The notes under the pieces: model-generated
What the model was told of the DNA's origin: nothing
The model's input: only the letters and a program-made list of their open reading frames with translations
Databases searched by the model: none
Made by a program: the position numbers and the translations under genes
From: Stercorarius parasiticus
Lineage: Eukaryota > Chordata > Aves > Charadriiformes > Stercorariidae
DNA: 64,000 nt
Assembly (NCBI GenBank): GCA_013396915.1
Contig: VWZL01002829.1
Location: 42,307-106,306, forward strand
Direction of reading: 5' to 3'
Shown: positions 14,501 to 26,500 of the stretch, piece after piece
Position numbering within the stretch: the stretch's first letter is position 1
How the letters are laid out: every line of letters starts with the position of its first letter

Positions 14501-17500
14501 GAGGGGTTCAAGGCCAGGCTAGACGGGGCTTGGAGCAACCTGGTGTGGTGGGAGGTGTCCCTGCCCAGGGCAGGGGGTGGCACTGGGTGATCTTTAAGGT
14601 CCCTTCCAACCTGAACCATTCTGTGATTCTAAGTTTATGTTATTAATAAGAAAAATGCAAGGAACATGGGAATATATCTTATGTTGTCTTCCAGTTTTGA
14701 CGTACCATTTTAACTAACAGAAATTTCAATCATGTATAGCTGGTATTAAAGGAATGTAATAAACCGCATCAATATTTTCACTTTAAAGATATTGCAAAAT
14801 TGACTCTGAAGCTTAGTTTGAGGTTGCATTTGAAATAGTTTTCTGAATGGAAACAAAACTAAACAGATTTGATTTTCATTCATCATGAGGTTAAACCCGT
14901 CCGGTATTCAGAGGCCATTGCAAAGAAGCAGGGAATAAATGTCTTCAGAAGGAAACCAACTATTTTCAGGAGTACTTCAGTGGAATAGTTCTTGAGCCAA
15001 GAATAGCAGCAGTGATTGTGCTCTGGTAGTGAAGTGGCAGCAATTCTGAGAATGCAGCCAAACCTTTAAAGAGACATCAGTTGTGTGCGAGCCAGTGCAG
15101 AAGGGTGAAACTGCTCAAATGGGCACACCTGACAAGAATTGAAACAGCAAATTTAAAACGTGCTCCATTTACTGTGTGATTAATATGTATTTGGGGCAGA
15201 TAGGAGGAGGAGGAGGAAGAGCAAGGAGGTGAGAAGGGGAGGTAATTGTAAAGGCATGTATTAGACATACTGTAAGTATGAGATTTGTTTATATACCTTG
15301 ATAAAAGTTCATGAATTTGCGATGGTATTTAGGTGCTGAAAACATGAAGCTGCCCCCCGTTCTGTTCACACTCTGTGTGTTGATGTGTCTTAAATGGAAC
15401 CAGTGCCTGCGGGTGTTCAAACGTGGTCTGTCCCCTTCCGCGGGAGGCAGAACAGCCATGATCCGCACTGGGTTGTCTGGGGGCAGTTGTTCTCTGCCTT
15501 GATAAACACCAGCGCCTTTGATTAATGCGCTCCCGTGTTTGCCACTTAGATCTTTTTTAGGTAGAGGCAGGGAAGTCATTAAGGGCTTGGCAGCGTGCCA
15601 GTATACAGCTGGGACTTGGGGCTGCTGCTTGCCCCATGGCTGGAGCTGTTGGTGGGGCAGGCAGGAGGAGCTGGGGCAGGAGCTGCTGCCAGGGCAGGCA
15701 GGAGGAGGCAGGAGTTGCAGGCAGGAGCAGGAGGCAGGAGCTGGGGCAGGCAGGAGCGGCAGGCAGGAGCAGGCAGGAGCTGCTGTTGGAGCAGGCAGGA
15801 GCTGCAGGCAGGAGCTGGGGCAGGCAGAAGGAGGCAGGAGCTGCTGTTGGGGCAGGCGGTCGGCATCGCCCGTGTTGTGTCTTGGCTGACTTTCAAAAGC
15901 AGCGCCGGGTGCTAATTGTAGCTGGGTCCTGAAGTGAAAATGTTTCGTGACAGTTGAAAGAATTTAAAGAGGAAGGAAGATCCGGTTTAGTGTCAGCTGC
16001 AATTAGATAATCAAAGCTTAAAAATCCCACTCTGTCGATACCTTCACCTCGAGTGGCGGCGCGAGGGGAAGGGGGAGGAGGGCTGTATTGCCAGCGCCAG
16101 CGCCACCGAGGCCCAGCCGAGCTCGCAGGTCGTCTGGGCGCACGCTTGCACCGAGAGATTTTCTTGGCAGCTCTACAGGATGAGGCTCACACTGTACACA
16201 GCCGACATATTGAAGCCGAGAGCCCCGGCGAACGTAGATGCAGGAGCAGAAACAGCTCTGCACACAATGTAGCGTCTCCTAGGATGGTTGGGCGGCTCCT
16301 TTCTTCAGGTATTTTATTACCCGTCAGCCCTTTTTAGAGCCAAAAAGAGGAAAGAAAAAAAAAAAAGAGAAAGAAACCCTAACCCTGAGAAAATAGCATC
16401 TGCGTCTGGTAAATCAATTTATTACATAACATTTCCGAGAGCGGCAGCAGCGCAGCATCCGCAGCTTTTGGCTGCGTTTCAGGTTTGATAAAATGGCGTC
16501 TTCGCAGGGAGCTGCTTTGCTAAAGATAATGTTGCACCGAGCAGAAAAAATGCGATTATTTCGGTGTTTTCTACTGCTGCTTTTGTTTTGGAGAGGTGGC
16601 ATTGAGTGGAATCTCTACTAACAATGCAAAATGTTGTTTATTTTTGCTTGTTTTCTTAATGCATTTAAAAGCTTTCAGCGTCAGAGGAGAGGAACTATGT
16701 TTTAATGTCGTAGTGCAGAAAATTAAAACAGGGTAACAGGCTTTCCCACTTGTGTACTTAACTATGAGTTAGTTTGAAAATAAATAAAGCTGCTTTATTC
16801 GATGCTTCCATCTCTTTTCTGTCGTTCTATATTATGTACATTATTCAAGATTTCAGCTTCCTGACAGCCGTGAGACTTGTTGTAAGTTAGCTTCGGAGAT
16901 GACAGTTTTCAAATTTGTGCTCAGCCTCAGACAGCGTATGCACAGAGCTGCATGTAGCAGGTAACCTGAAATATTAGCACTACAATGCCCAGATTTTCTA
17001 CTTTATTATATTTTGTTCTTCAGAACAGATGCTTGTGTCATCTTTCCTTTTTCTTTTATGAAATTAGCCTGCATGTGATTGAGCACTTAGAGTATTTCTG
17101 GCAATACCTATTTAATTCGGGTTTAGAAAAATTATATATATAGTCTTTTAAAGATCTGCTCATGTTGAAATGAAAACGGTTTCTTTTTGGGAGAGAAAAT
17201 AATCTGCCATTTTTTCTCGACTTCCTACTCAGAATCACTAACCTTTGTGTGACAAGTAAAATCCCCAGTAGGGCTGTCACTGCCCTTTGGGGTTTTTCTC
17301 TTCTGCGTGTCAAAGCAAAGAACAGCGTGGTCTGTAATCGCTCCTTTGGGCAGGACAGGGCGAGCCAATGAATCTGGTTGTTGTTGTTCTGCTGACTAAC
17401 ACGGATTGAAAAATAAAGCTAGTAATGAGAGGGAGTCGCAATTAGGTCTGATTGAAAATTGCATATGCAAAACTTGCTAATAATGTGGTTCTCATTAGAA

Positions 17501-20500
17501 GTTTATGCCAGGCTTTGCCATTTCTCACCATCTCCATGCTTTGGTTCCTAAATCCGCTGGATGCTATATTTTAGTTCAGGATGCATAATTTTACCGTGCA
17601 GCATTCAAACTAACCACTGCAATGGAAGTTATGAAGATACAGTTACTTTTAACGCGAGTTAATAAAATGAAAAGAAATATTATTGTAAATAACGTTTGCA
17701 GAGGAGGATTGAAATTTTGGGTAAACTGCTCGTGCAGGCAAAGTATTTTGCTTTTCTAAGACATGCATGCAACAGCTTCTCCCATTTCACTCTACTCATA
17801 CTTTTAGATTTGTAATCTATGTAAACACCAAACTGATTTTTGCAACTAATTATTCATATTCATTATCAAACACAGCCAAAGCTGTTTTCTATTTTTCATA
17901 AGTACTAAATTGAAGTTGGTAAAGTATGTTGGGTAAAGTAAGAATAACACCCAACAAGCTCCTCCCATCCCATTAAGGATGTTATTTAAAACCAAAACCA
18001 AAACCTCGTGCTCTTGGTAACACTGATGGAAGCTGTGCCTTTTTCAGGTAGCATCTATGATGGCAATTTGACAGAAGTTATATTTAAAGCAAATTTGAGC
18101 TGTTATTCATGGTATTATATTTATTTGTCCTTCCTGATTGCTTAAGAAACATTGTTGATCAAAGGGATGATATTTTATAAAAGATGCATAATTAAAATTT
18201 TCAAACACAAAGTAGTAATTTAAAAATCACTTTCACTTTGCAGTGTGCCAGCACTAGGATTTGGTAACATAAAATACCTGTGGTTCCTGTTCCTGATGCT
18301 TCCTTCAAAATCGTTGCTCAGTTCACAGAGGAAGGATGGAAATGCTTCTGGTGGACTGCCGTGCTTTTATTTCTGATCTTTGCATAAATAAAAAGGAACT
18401 GATTCTTAAGAATTTTTTATGTGGGTTTCCCATTTCAGTCTTAACACCTTTGAAAATTCACAATTTCTATGAAGAGTTGGTTTCCTAGAAAGTTGGAGGA
18501 AATCTATGCATTCAAAAAAACTGCTCCAACTAACAAAAAATTCTCTAGATTAGTCGTATAAAATATTTTGTTTCCATTATTTTTCCCAAATGTTTCCCAA
18601 AAGTCCTTATGGATTAATTAGGATTGTGTTACTAGTTATTTAATTTATAGGAATGAACTCCATTTACTCTAGAGAAAATGGAAAAATGTATTTTGGTTAT
18701 TTGCTTCTAGAGACAGGAACGTAAAAAGTCCTCTCTTCAGGATCAGTTCTGTGCTCAAACTCTGTTATGTTTGTCCAGCAACAGAGTCACAGTTTTTGCA
18801 GCTTTTCTGTTTATATTATGAATTTTTTGTTCATTCTTTTTATCTGTCCTGTTTCTTACAAGTTTCATAGCAGCAGCCTTCGGTATTAGAACCAATTGTT
18901 GCAGTAACTATTTCCACACTATGTAAAGTTCTTGCATGTCTCTGTTTTAGCGCTTTTTTTTTTAATTTATGATGTGTGAAAGGTGCCAGCGTAGTCCTGC
19001 TGCCTCCAGCGCAGGGATGCTGCTGCTGCTGCTTGAGGCGGGCATAAAATAAGCTGCTTGCTTTTTTAATGTCACCTAAAAAAATTATTGTAATCCCTAT
19101 CAAAGTAACCACTTTCAGATTAGCCAATGGTGGTTGTTGAGGTTGTAATCTGAATCTCAGTGAAAGGAACTCTGCTGGTGGTACACCGAAGGGAGGAATC
19201 CTGGAGTTGCAAACCCTTGAAAGGCAAAGGAGTTTGAGCTGCGTCTGCCGCTTCCGAGCCAAATGTACCTGGTGTGATACTGTCTGTAGTCGATGTGCTT
19301 ATCCAACCAGGGGCACTTGGCTATTTTCTACTTTTAACATGGTCATCTCTTGGTTTTTCTAGTTCTCCCCCCTCATAATTTTTTTTTCCTTCTTGTGTGT
19401 CTGACTGCTCTTCAAAATCCTAGTACCTTATTTAATGAACCATTTTTCTCCCTACTCTCAGGAATCTTTATAAGCTGTTTTGTCATCTTCCTTTTCCATT
19501 CCCACCATTCTCTTTACTTTCTGTCTCCCAAGTTCTCTCAAACTTAAGCATTGCTTTAATCACCATCTTTGGAGGAGAGGAGAAAGAAGAAGATTAAACA
19601 AGCAGCTGCCTTTCTTTTCGTTGTGTCAGGTCTTAGTGCCATTTTTGAGAGTATTGAGACATTTTGCACCGTGGTCTTGATCCTTTTTCACAAACCTTGT
19701 ACTCTGGCTTGCCTTGGGCAGCACCACCATTCTCCCAGGCACTTGCATATGTAGCTTAGGTTTTGGCTTTGATAAGACCTTTTTATTGGATTTTATTTCA
19801 AGGCACTTTTAAATCTTTCTGTCATGTCTGAAATGTAGTGCCGAATCTCACCACCCACAGTGTTGAAGAAAATCTTGTGTAACTCCTCTTATCTGATTCC
19901 TTGGTTGCCTCAACCTCTTATCTTCTGACCTGGACTGCCGCTGTGTTTTTTTCTTTCTTCATTCCTACTCTGCTAAGAACGCTGCTTGGCTCATTTTCCT
20001 GACCCTGTTGACCTTTTTAAAGTCATTTCACAAGGCTTCCTTTTCCCTTGCACGTCTTATCAGGGATCTGGTCTCCATTTAACACCTGTGTAGCAAACCT
20101 AGATTAGCAGGTACATTTTCAACCTCCTTCCTTGGCTCTGTAATGTAACTGCTCAGCTTTATCTGGGAATAACATGATGCTTTCTTCTTTTCCAGCCATT
20201 GCATGTAGGGGAGAGAATCCAGGTAAATCCAAGTGGCTCTTTTCATATTCTCTTTTGGATTTGTCTTACGCATGTCAATTATTTAGTTCTTTCTGTGAAA
20301 TGCTAGGCTTTTCCTGGCACCGTGAGACGACAGGCAGTGAGCTAAGACTGTGGTCCCTTCCGTTTCTCTAGCATTCATAATCTTGCTTCAATCGGTTCAG
20401 GGTTTTTTTTTAAAAAACAAACAGGGAAAGATGCAGCCTGTCCTGGTTTAGTGTGTTCTTTCTGTATCTTGATAAATCTTCATGAGGCAACCAAGTAATC

Positions 20501-23500
20501 CCCGCCCGGCTTTCTCAAAAAGCTACAGGTGAAATGTGTGAATAAGAAGACTTTGTCAAAGAGGGAGAGCTTTTTTTATTCTTGAGACAATTCTTATTTC
20601 GCAGTATTAGAACACCTCTAATTGGAGGCAGTTAGAGGAGCTAACCACACCAAAATATTTGTGATTTAATTTAATACATATCAGGCATCCACTGTTAACA
20701 GCTTATTTGGGAGGTTTGTTGCATCCATCTTCCCCACAAAATACTCTTCTTATTCAAATCATAAAAAATAAAAGTCATACTTCTGCAGATTTACAGTTGA
20801 CATCCAAAATTTCTAACTTATGTATATGCGTTTTTGTCCCTTATCTTGAAAAGCAGTTAAGGGGAACTGTTCTGCAGATGGTGCCTAGTACATATCCCTA
20901 GGATCAGACCGAATTACTTGCTATAAAATTCCCATCAAAAGAAACTAACAGGAGTAATCTGTACTAGAAATCTTGTAGAGAGCAATCAGGATAGAAAGTA
21001 AATGCAAAAACTTTACCTAAGCTTGAGTTCTTAGCATGGGAAGTGTTGTGTCTTCCAGTTTTACTTTGTGCCCTAGCAATCAGTTAGATGCTCAAGAGCT
21101 TTTGTTTAATTTTTTGGATTAATGTCTGTCTTTGAGGATGTGGGGAGATGCTCTGAAAAGTCCATCTTCTGAGTACCTGCACGTTGTAACATTGATTTTC
21201 ATTGGTTTGGGGGGAAGTTGGGCTGTATGTGGAAGTGCAAAAGAATGTTTAAACCACGCGTAAATCCTTTAAGAGATAAGTTTCTTGACAAAACTGCCTG
21301 TTATCTAGAAATGCCCAAGTTCTCTGCTAAAATGTAAGTGGTGTTTAAAAGTATAATTGACGCTGAGTAGTGAAGGTGGCTGTCCGTATTTGTTCCTTTG
21401 TTTACAGGAAGGGTTGAAAACCTAAATGCGGTATGAATTTAGTGTGTTGAGTGTGATGGGGGTGCGTATGTAATATCTAATGGCAGACAGACATTCTACA
21501 TTTTTTATTGGATGCTCTTCCTTTGTGTTTCTCTGAAGAATGAGAATTGAGTCAAAATAAATGGTAAGAGTCTGCTAGATATTCTTCTGTGTTTTTTCCA
21601 AGTTAGCTTTTTAGATTTTTCACGTAGATTAGTGTAATTGCTGTCCTTATTCATTGCCCGCTGCTTATTTTTGCTAGTATACTAAGGGATACAAAACACT
21701 TCTGTTGTGCTGTTCTAAAGCTGAATTGTTCCATTATTTTAATCCAGAGTTTTGCCAGATTAAAAAAAAGCCCAACTAAATATGAGCATCGTGCTTTATT
21801 GCAGTGAGGAAAATTGCTGTATTATGTTAGAGAATGTACTCTAAATTTTAGCAGAACGCAGTGTTGTTACTAGCAATGTAAAATAGTGGTTAATGGAGGG
21901 CTTTTGCAGTGCTTGAACTCATTTTGAACCTTGTTGGATCCTTTCAGATCTCAGCCACAGTGGATTGGGAGACCATTATGAGAATTCCCACTGGGGACAG
22001 CAGCCCGCTTTCAGGAGTGAAGGCAACTGCAGCTGGGATAAAGTGATAATAGACAGGACTGACAAGGAAGCGTGGCCTTCCATTACCGGAGCCGAGACTG
22101 AGTCTGCCTCAGAATGTACTACAGACACTGACTCTGCCTCCAACTGTGGCTCAGAGAACAGTAGCATGGCTACAGGGAGTGCCCAAGGCAACTTCACTGG
22201 ACATACAAAGAAAACTAATGGCAATAATGGCGCCAACGGAGCACTCGTCCAAAGCACTTCTAACCAGAGTGCCCTTGGAGCTGGTGGAGCAAACGGTAAC
22301 GGCAACTCGGCCAGAGTGTGGGGGGTGGCTGCGGGCTCCAGCTCTGGCCTAGCCCACTGCTCTACCAGCAGTGGGGATGGAAAGATGGACAACATGATGG
22401 GAGATGGTAGAAGTCAGAACTGCTGGGGTGCTTCCAACTCGAATGCTGGCATTAATCTTAACCTTAACCCTAATGCCAATCCAGCTGCCTGGCCTGTACT
22501 TGGACATGAAGGAACTGTGGGAGCAGGCAACCCTTCCAGTATTTGCAGTCCAGTCAGTGCCATAGGTCAGAACATGGGCAACCAGAATGGGAACCCAACA
22601 GGCACCTTAGGTGCTTGGGGAAACTTGCTGCCGCAAGAGAGCACAGAACCACAAACGTCCACTTCTCAGAATGTGTCTTTCAGCGTACAACCTCAGAACC
22701 TTAACACTGATGGACCAAATAACACTAACCCCATGAACTCTTCACCAAACCCTATCAATGCAATGCAGACAAATGGACTGCCGAACTGGGGGATGGCTGT
22801 TGGTATGGGGGCCATCATCCCGCCCCACCTGCAAGGCCTTCCTGGTGCTAACGGAACATCGGTTTCTCAAGTCAGCGGGGGCAGTGGTGAAGGAATGGGC
22901 AGTTCAGTGTGGGGGATGTCCCCAGGTAATCCTGCCACAGGAAACAGCAATTCTGGGTTCAGTCAGGGGAATGGAGACACTGTGAACTCAGCATTAAGTG
23001 CTAAACAAAATGGATCCAGCAGTGCTGTGCAAAAGGAAGGAAATGGAGCGAGCGCGTGGGATTCGGGGCCTCCGTCTGGTCCTGGGGTACTAGCGTGGGG
23101 TAGGGGCGGTGGCAACGGCAGCGTTGGTAGTATGCATTCTGGAGCTTGGGGCCACCCCAACCGGAACACCAGTAACGGTGTGAACGGTGAATGGGGCAAG
23201 CCCCCGAACCAGCATTCCAATAGCGACATCAATGGGAAAGGATCAACAGGGTGGGATAGCTCTAGCGTTACCAGTCCAAATCCTGCCATGCAGCAGGGCA
23301 ACGAACAAATGAACTCTTGGGCCAAAGCTGCAGCATCTGGCACCACAGCCAGCGAAGGAAGTAACGAGAGCAGTGGCAGTCAAAACGAAAGCAGTACCGG
23401 GAGAGAGGGGGCTGGAGAGGGCAGGAGGAGAGACAAAGGGATGATAGACCAAGGGCAAGTTCAGTTGCCAAGAAATGACCTTGACCCCAGGGTCCTGTCC

Positions 23501-26500
23501 AATACGGGGTGGGGACAGACCCCTGTAAAGCAAAACACTGCCTGGGAATTTGAAGAGTCCCCAAGGTCTGAACGAAAGAATGACAATGGAACAGAGGCCT
23601 GGGGTTGTGCAGCTACTCAATCTTCAAACTCAGGGGGGAAGAACGATGGGTCCATCATGAACAGTACAAATACCTCTTCAGTATCTGGGTGGGTCAGCTC
23701 TCCACCGGCAGCTGTTCCAACAAATACAGGTTGGGGAGACAATAGCAACAAAGCACCAAATGGCCCAGGGGGATGGGGAGAGTCAGCAAGCTCTACTACT
23801 GTTAATAATGCTGCTGCTGCCAAAAGCGGCCACGCTTGGAGTGGGACCGCAAATCAGGAGGACAAATCACCTACCTGGGGTGAACCTCAGAAACCCAAAT
23901 CTCAAAACTGGGGAGATGGACAGAAATCAAATCCAAGCTGGACTTCAGGAGGTGGAGACTGGACAGATTCATCATCTGTTCCTGGACACTTGGGTGATGG
24001 GAAGAAGAATGGATCTGGATGGGATTCTGACAATAGATCAGGGTCTGGTTGGAATGATTCCACGAGGTCTGGGACCAGTGGTTGGGGAAATGGCACAAAC
24101 AGCAAGGCTAATACAGGTACAAGTTGGGGGGAATCTTTAAAGCCAGGCTCCCAACAAAATTGGGCTAATAAACCCCAGGACAACAATGTGAGTAACTGGG
24201 GAGGAGCTGCTTCTGTAAAACAGACGGGGTCAGGGTGGGTTGGTGGGCCAGTGCCAGCCAAACAAAAAGAGAACTGTGAGGCAACTGGCTGGGAAGAGCC
24301 ATCTCCCCCGTCCATTCGCCGCAAGATGGAAATCGATGATGGTACCTCAGCTTGGGGCGACCCAAATTACAACAACAACAAGACTGTAAATATGTGGGAT
24401 AGAAATAATCCTATAATTCAGAGCAGTACCACAACCAATACCACCACCACTAGCACCATTATCAACACAAATATGGTTGACCCTCAGCCATCGCACCAGT
24501 CAAGTGCCCAGCCGAACCGGTCCCCGCTGCTTGGTCCAGGTATGAAAATAGTTTTCTAAGACACTTTATACCTTTACTGAATGCTGTCTGGCCTGGTCAG
24601 TTTGTGGTTAAAGATAGAAATCCTGTATTTATGTCATAGAGTAAGTTTTATTCACTTACTCTGAAGCAGCGTTAACTTCTCGTCTTGAGGATAGAACCCA
24701 TGGATTCTGACACCAGCTTCCATAGTCCAAGTGAATGTAAGAAAGGCTTGAAACAATACCTGGTCAATAAGTCTGTAAGTTGTTGATTGGTATTTATTTT
24801 GTCAGCTCTTCCACAGTTTAAGTAACTTTTAATTCAACCATTTTGAGAATTTGGGGTGGTTTTGCTAACCTCTTTTTCCCCTCTTATTTGTCTTCCGTTA
24901 CCATTGCTCAGTCTTTGTTCTTGTTTAGACAGCATGCATCTGTTTCTTTTCTGCAAACCATATCTCTTGGCAACAGATGTTTTTTTTTAAGGGTTGCATG
25001 AATCTATGCTGTTGCTGTTTCTCTGTCTTCTGTTTGTTGTCTTTTATGAAGAAATGGTTCTCCTCCATACTTCAGGTCTCCAGCACGGGTAGTATCCCAG
25101 ACTTTTATGGGATTCTCATAAAGCTGTATTGGTTAAAGATGTTAATATTCGGGGTGGCTGGGAAAAGTTATTTTAACTTCAGCTGTGTTCCAAAGACAAG
25201 GTTTTAGGCATCTAGGAATTTTTCTAATCAAAGACGAGGTACTGTTGTAGACAAGCAGCAAGGAATAAAAATGGGGAAAAAATAAGAAAAATGCTTAGAG
25301 GGGGAGGTATTTAAATAAAAGGTACTAGCAGCCCTGCTCTATATCATGACCACAGACTTCTCAAAATAAACCTAATCTCGCAGTGCTCTTTGAAATTCTT
25401 CATCTGATTTTTCTCTCCAAGTCTTTGTTTCGTCTTGGTCATGGCTAAATATTGACTTTTTAACCATGTTTTTCTCCAAGTGGGGTTTATTCTCCTTCTC
25501 TTATTTCCAACATTTTTTCTCTTTGATGTTGTGAAATAATTCAAACTTACTGTAATGTCTGTGTAAAAATAGTTTCTTGTTCCCTGCTCTGGTTTAATAT
25601 TTTAACAGTTGAGAGTATTTATTTTAATAAAATAGCATGTGCTAGGAGGTTCGTACTTGGTCAGTCTGACATACATGATCTGTAATTTGTTTACCTTAAA
25701 CCTATTTCATCCAGATTTAAAAATTTACCCATGAAGGTGACAATTCAAATTTCTGAATTATAGTGGAGGTATCATGAAAGTGGGTTTTTGGTTGGTTTTT
25801 GAGTGGGGCTTTGGGTGGTGGCTTGTTGGTTTGTTTTTTTTTTCATTAAGCGGATTTTCGGATTATTACATCAGTGCTTGTAAAACTTTTCATATACACC
25901 GATGTATTGTTAATGCTATTCAAATCATCTAACACCTTGCAGAGGAGAACTTCTCTGTTCCGAGTCCTTCAGATTTTGAAAACGGAATTTAAAAACTGGT
26001 GTTAACCTACAGTGATTCCTCCAGAGACGGTAGCAAAGGAAGGGTTTCTTTGAAGTGATGTGTTTATGGAGTCAGAGAACTGCTCGTTAATTTGTAACCA
26101 TCCGCTCAGGCTGCCACGTGGCCAGGTTAAATGACAGCATTGTGCATCTCGCAGAAATGTTCATTAGAAGGATTCTAAGATACTAAAGCAAAAACAGCTC
26201 TGAGAATATAACACAGCGTGCGAGGAAGAGGATAAATTGAGGAATAGTTAAGATGATTTAAAATACAATTTTGATATTAAAATTTAGATCAAGTTATTGA
26301 GGGCATAAGGCCTTTTGTTTTGTATTTTTGCTTACATATGCTTACAGTTTTGTACGTAGGTACAGATATAAAGGCCATACATGGAAATATTTTGAAGGAT
26401 TATTGTCTAATCTGCAAATGGAAGGTAGGAGCAGTCCCCTGCGTCTTTTTGTTATGCCCATGTTTACTTTTGACTCTGCCTGAGAGTGGCTGGTCTTGTG

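Larger units (their letters stand above)
5556..21947. other. TNRC6C: Large TNRC6C intron (16.4 kb)
   Basis: The first half (5556-12100) is AT-rich, with a TA/GA microsatellite at 6971-7025 and no exon that I can support. 13230-13960 is an old CR1-like relic, 14386-14632 a younger CR1, 15203-15242 GGA-rich, 15651-15858 a minisatellite, and 16035-16520 CpG-rich. 16900-18700 is AT-rich with homeodomain-like TAAT motifs and an octamer-like ATATGCAAA. 19380-20100 is pyrimidine-rich on the + strand and may be an ancient minus-strand repeat. I see nothing distinctive at 20450-21940. The intron ends at a good acceptor, cctttcag. Confidence 0.75.

Noticed and set aside
15518..15932. Several overlapping open frames on both strands suggesting a Gly/Gln-rich protein
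   Set aside because: They are produced by a stop-free GC-rich minisatellite; there is no splice or start context and no protein family resemblance.
16376..16387. Two CCCTAA-type units, as in an interstitial telomeric repeat
   Set aside because: Only two units are present; chance is sufficient.
22455..22475. Telomere-like 'cttaaccttaaccctaatgc' in exon B
   Set aside because: It is in-frame coding sequence for the Asn/Leu/Pro-rich stretch [10 protein letters not shown], not a telomeric array.
21976..24365. Long antisense open frames opposite the GW-repeat exon
   Set aside because: They mirror the biased codon composition of exon B and have no independent support.
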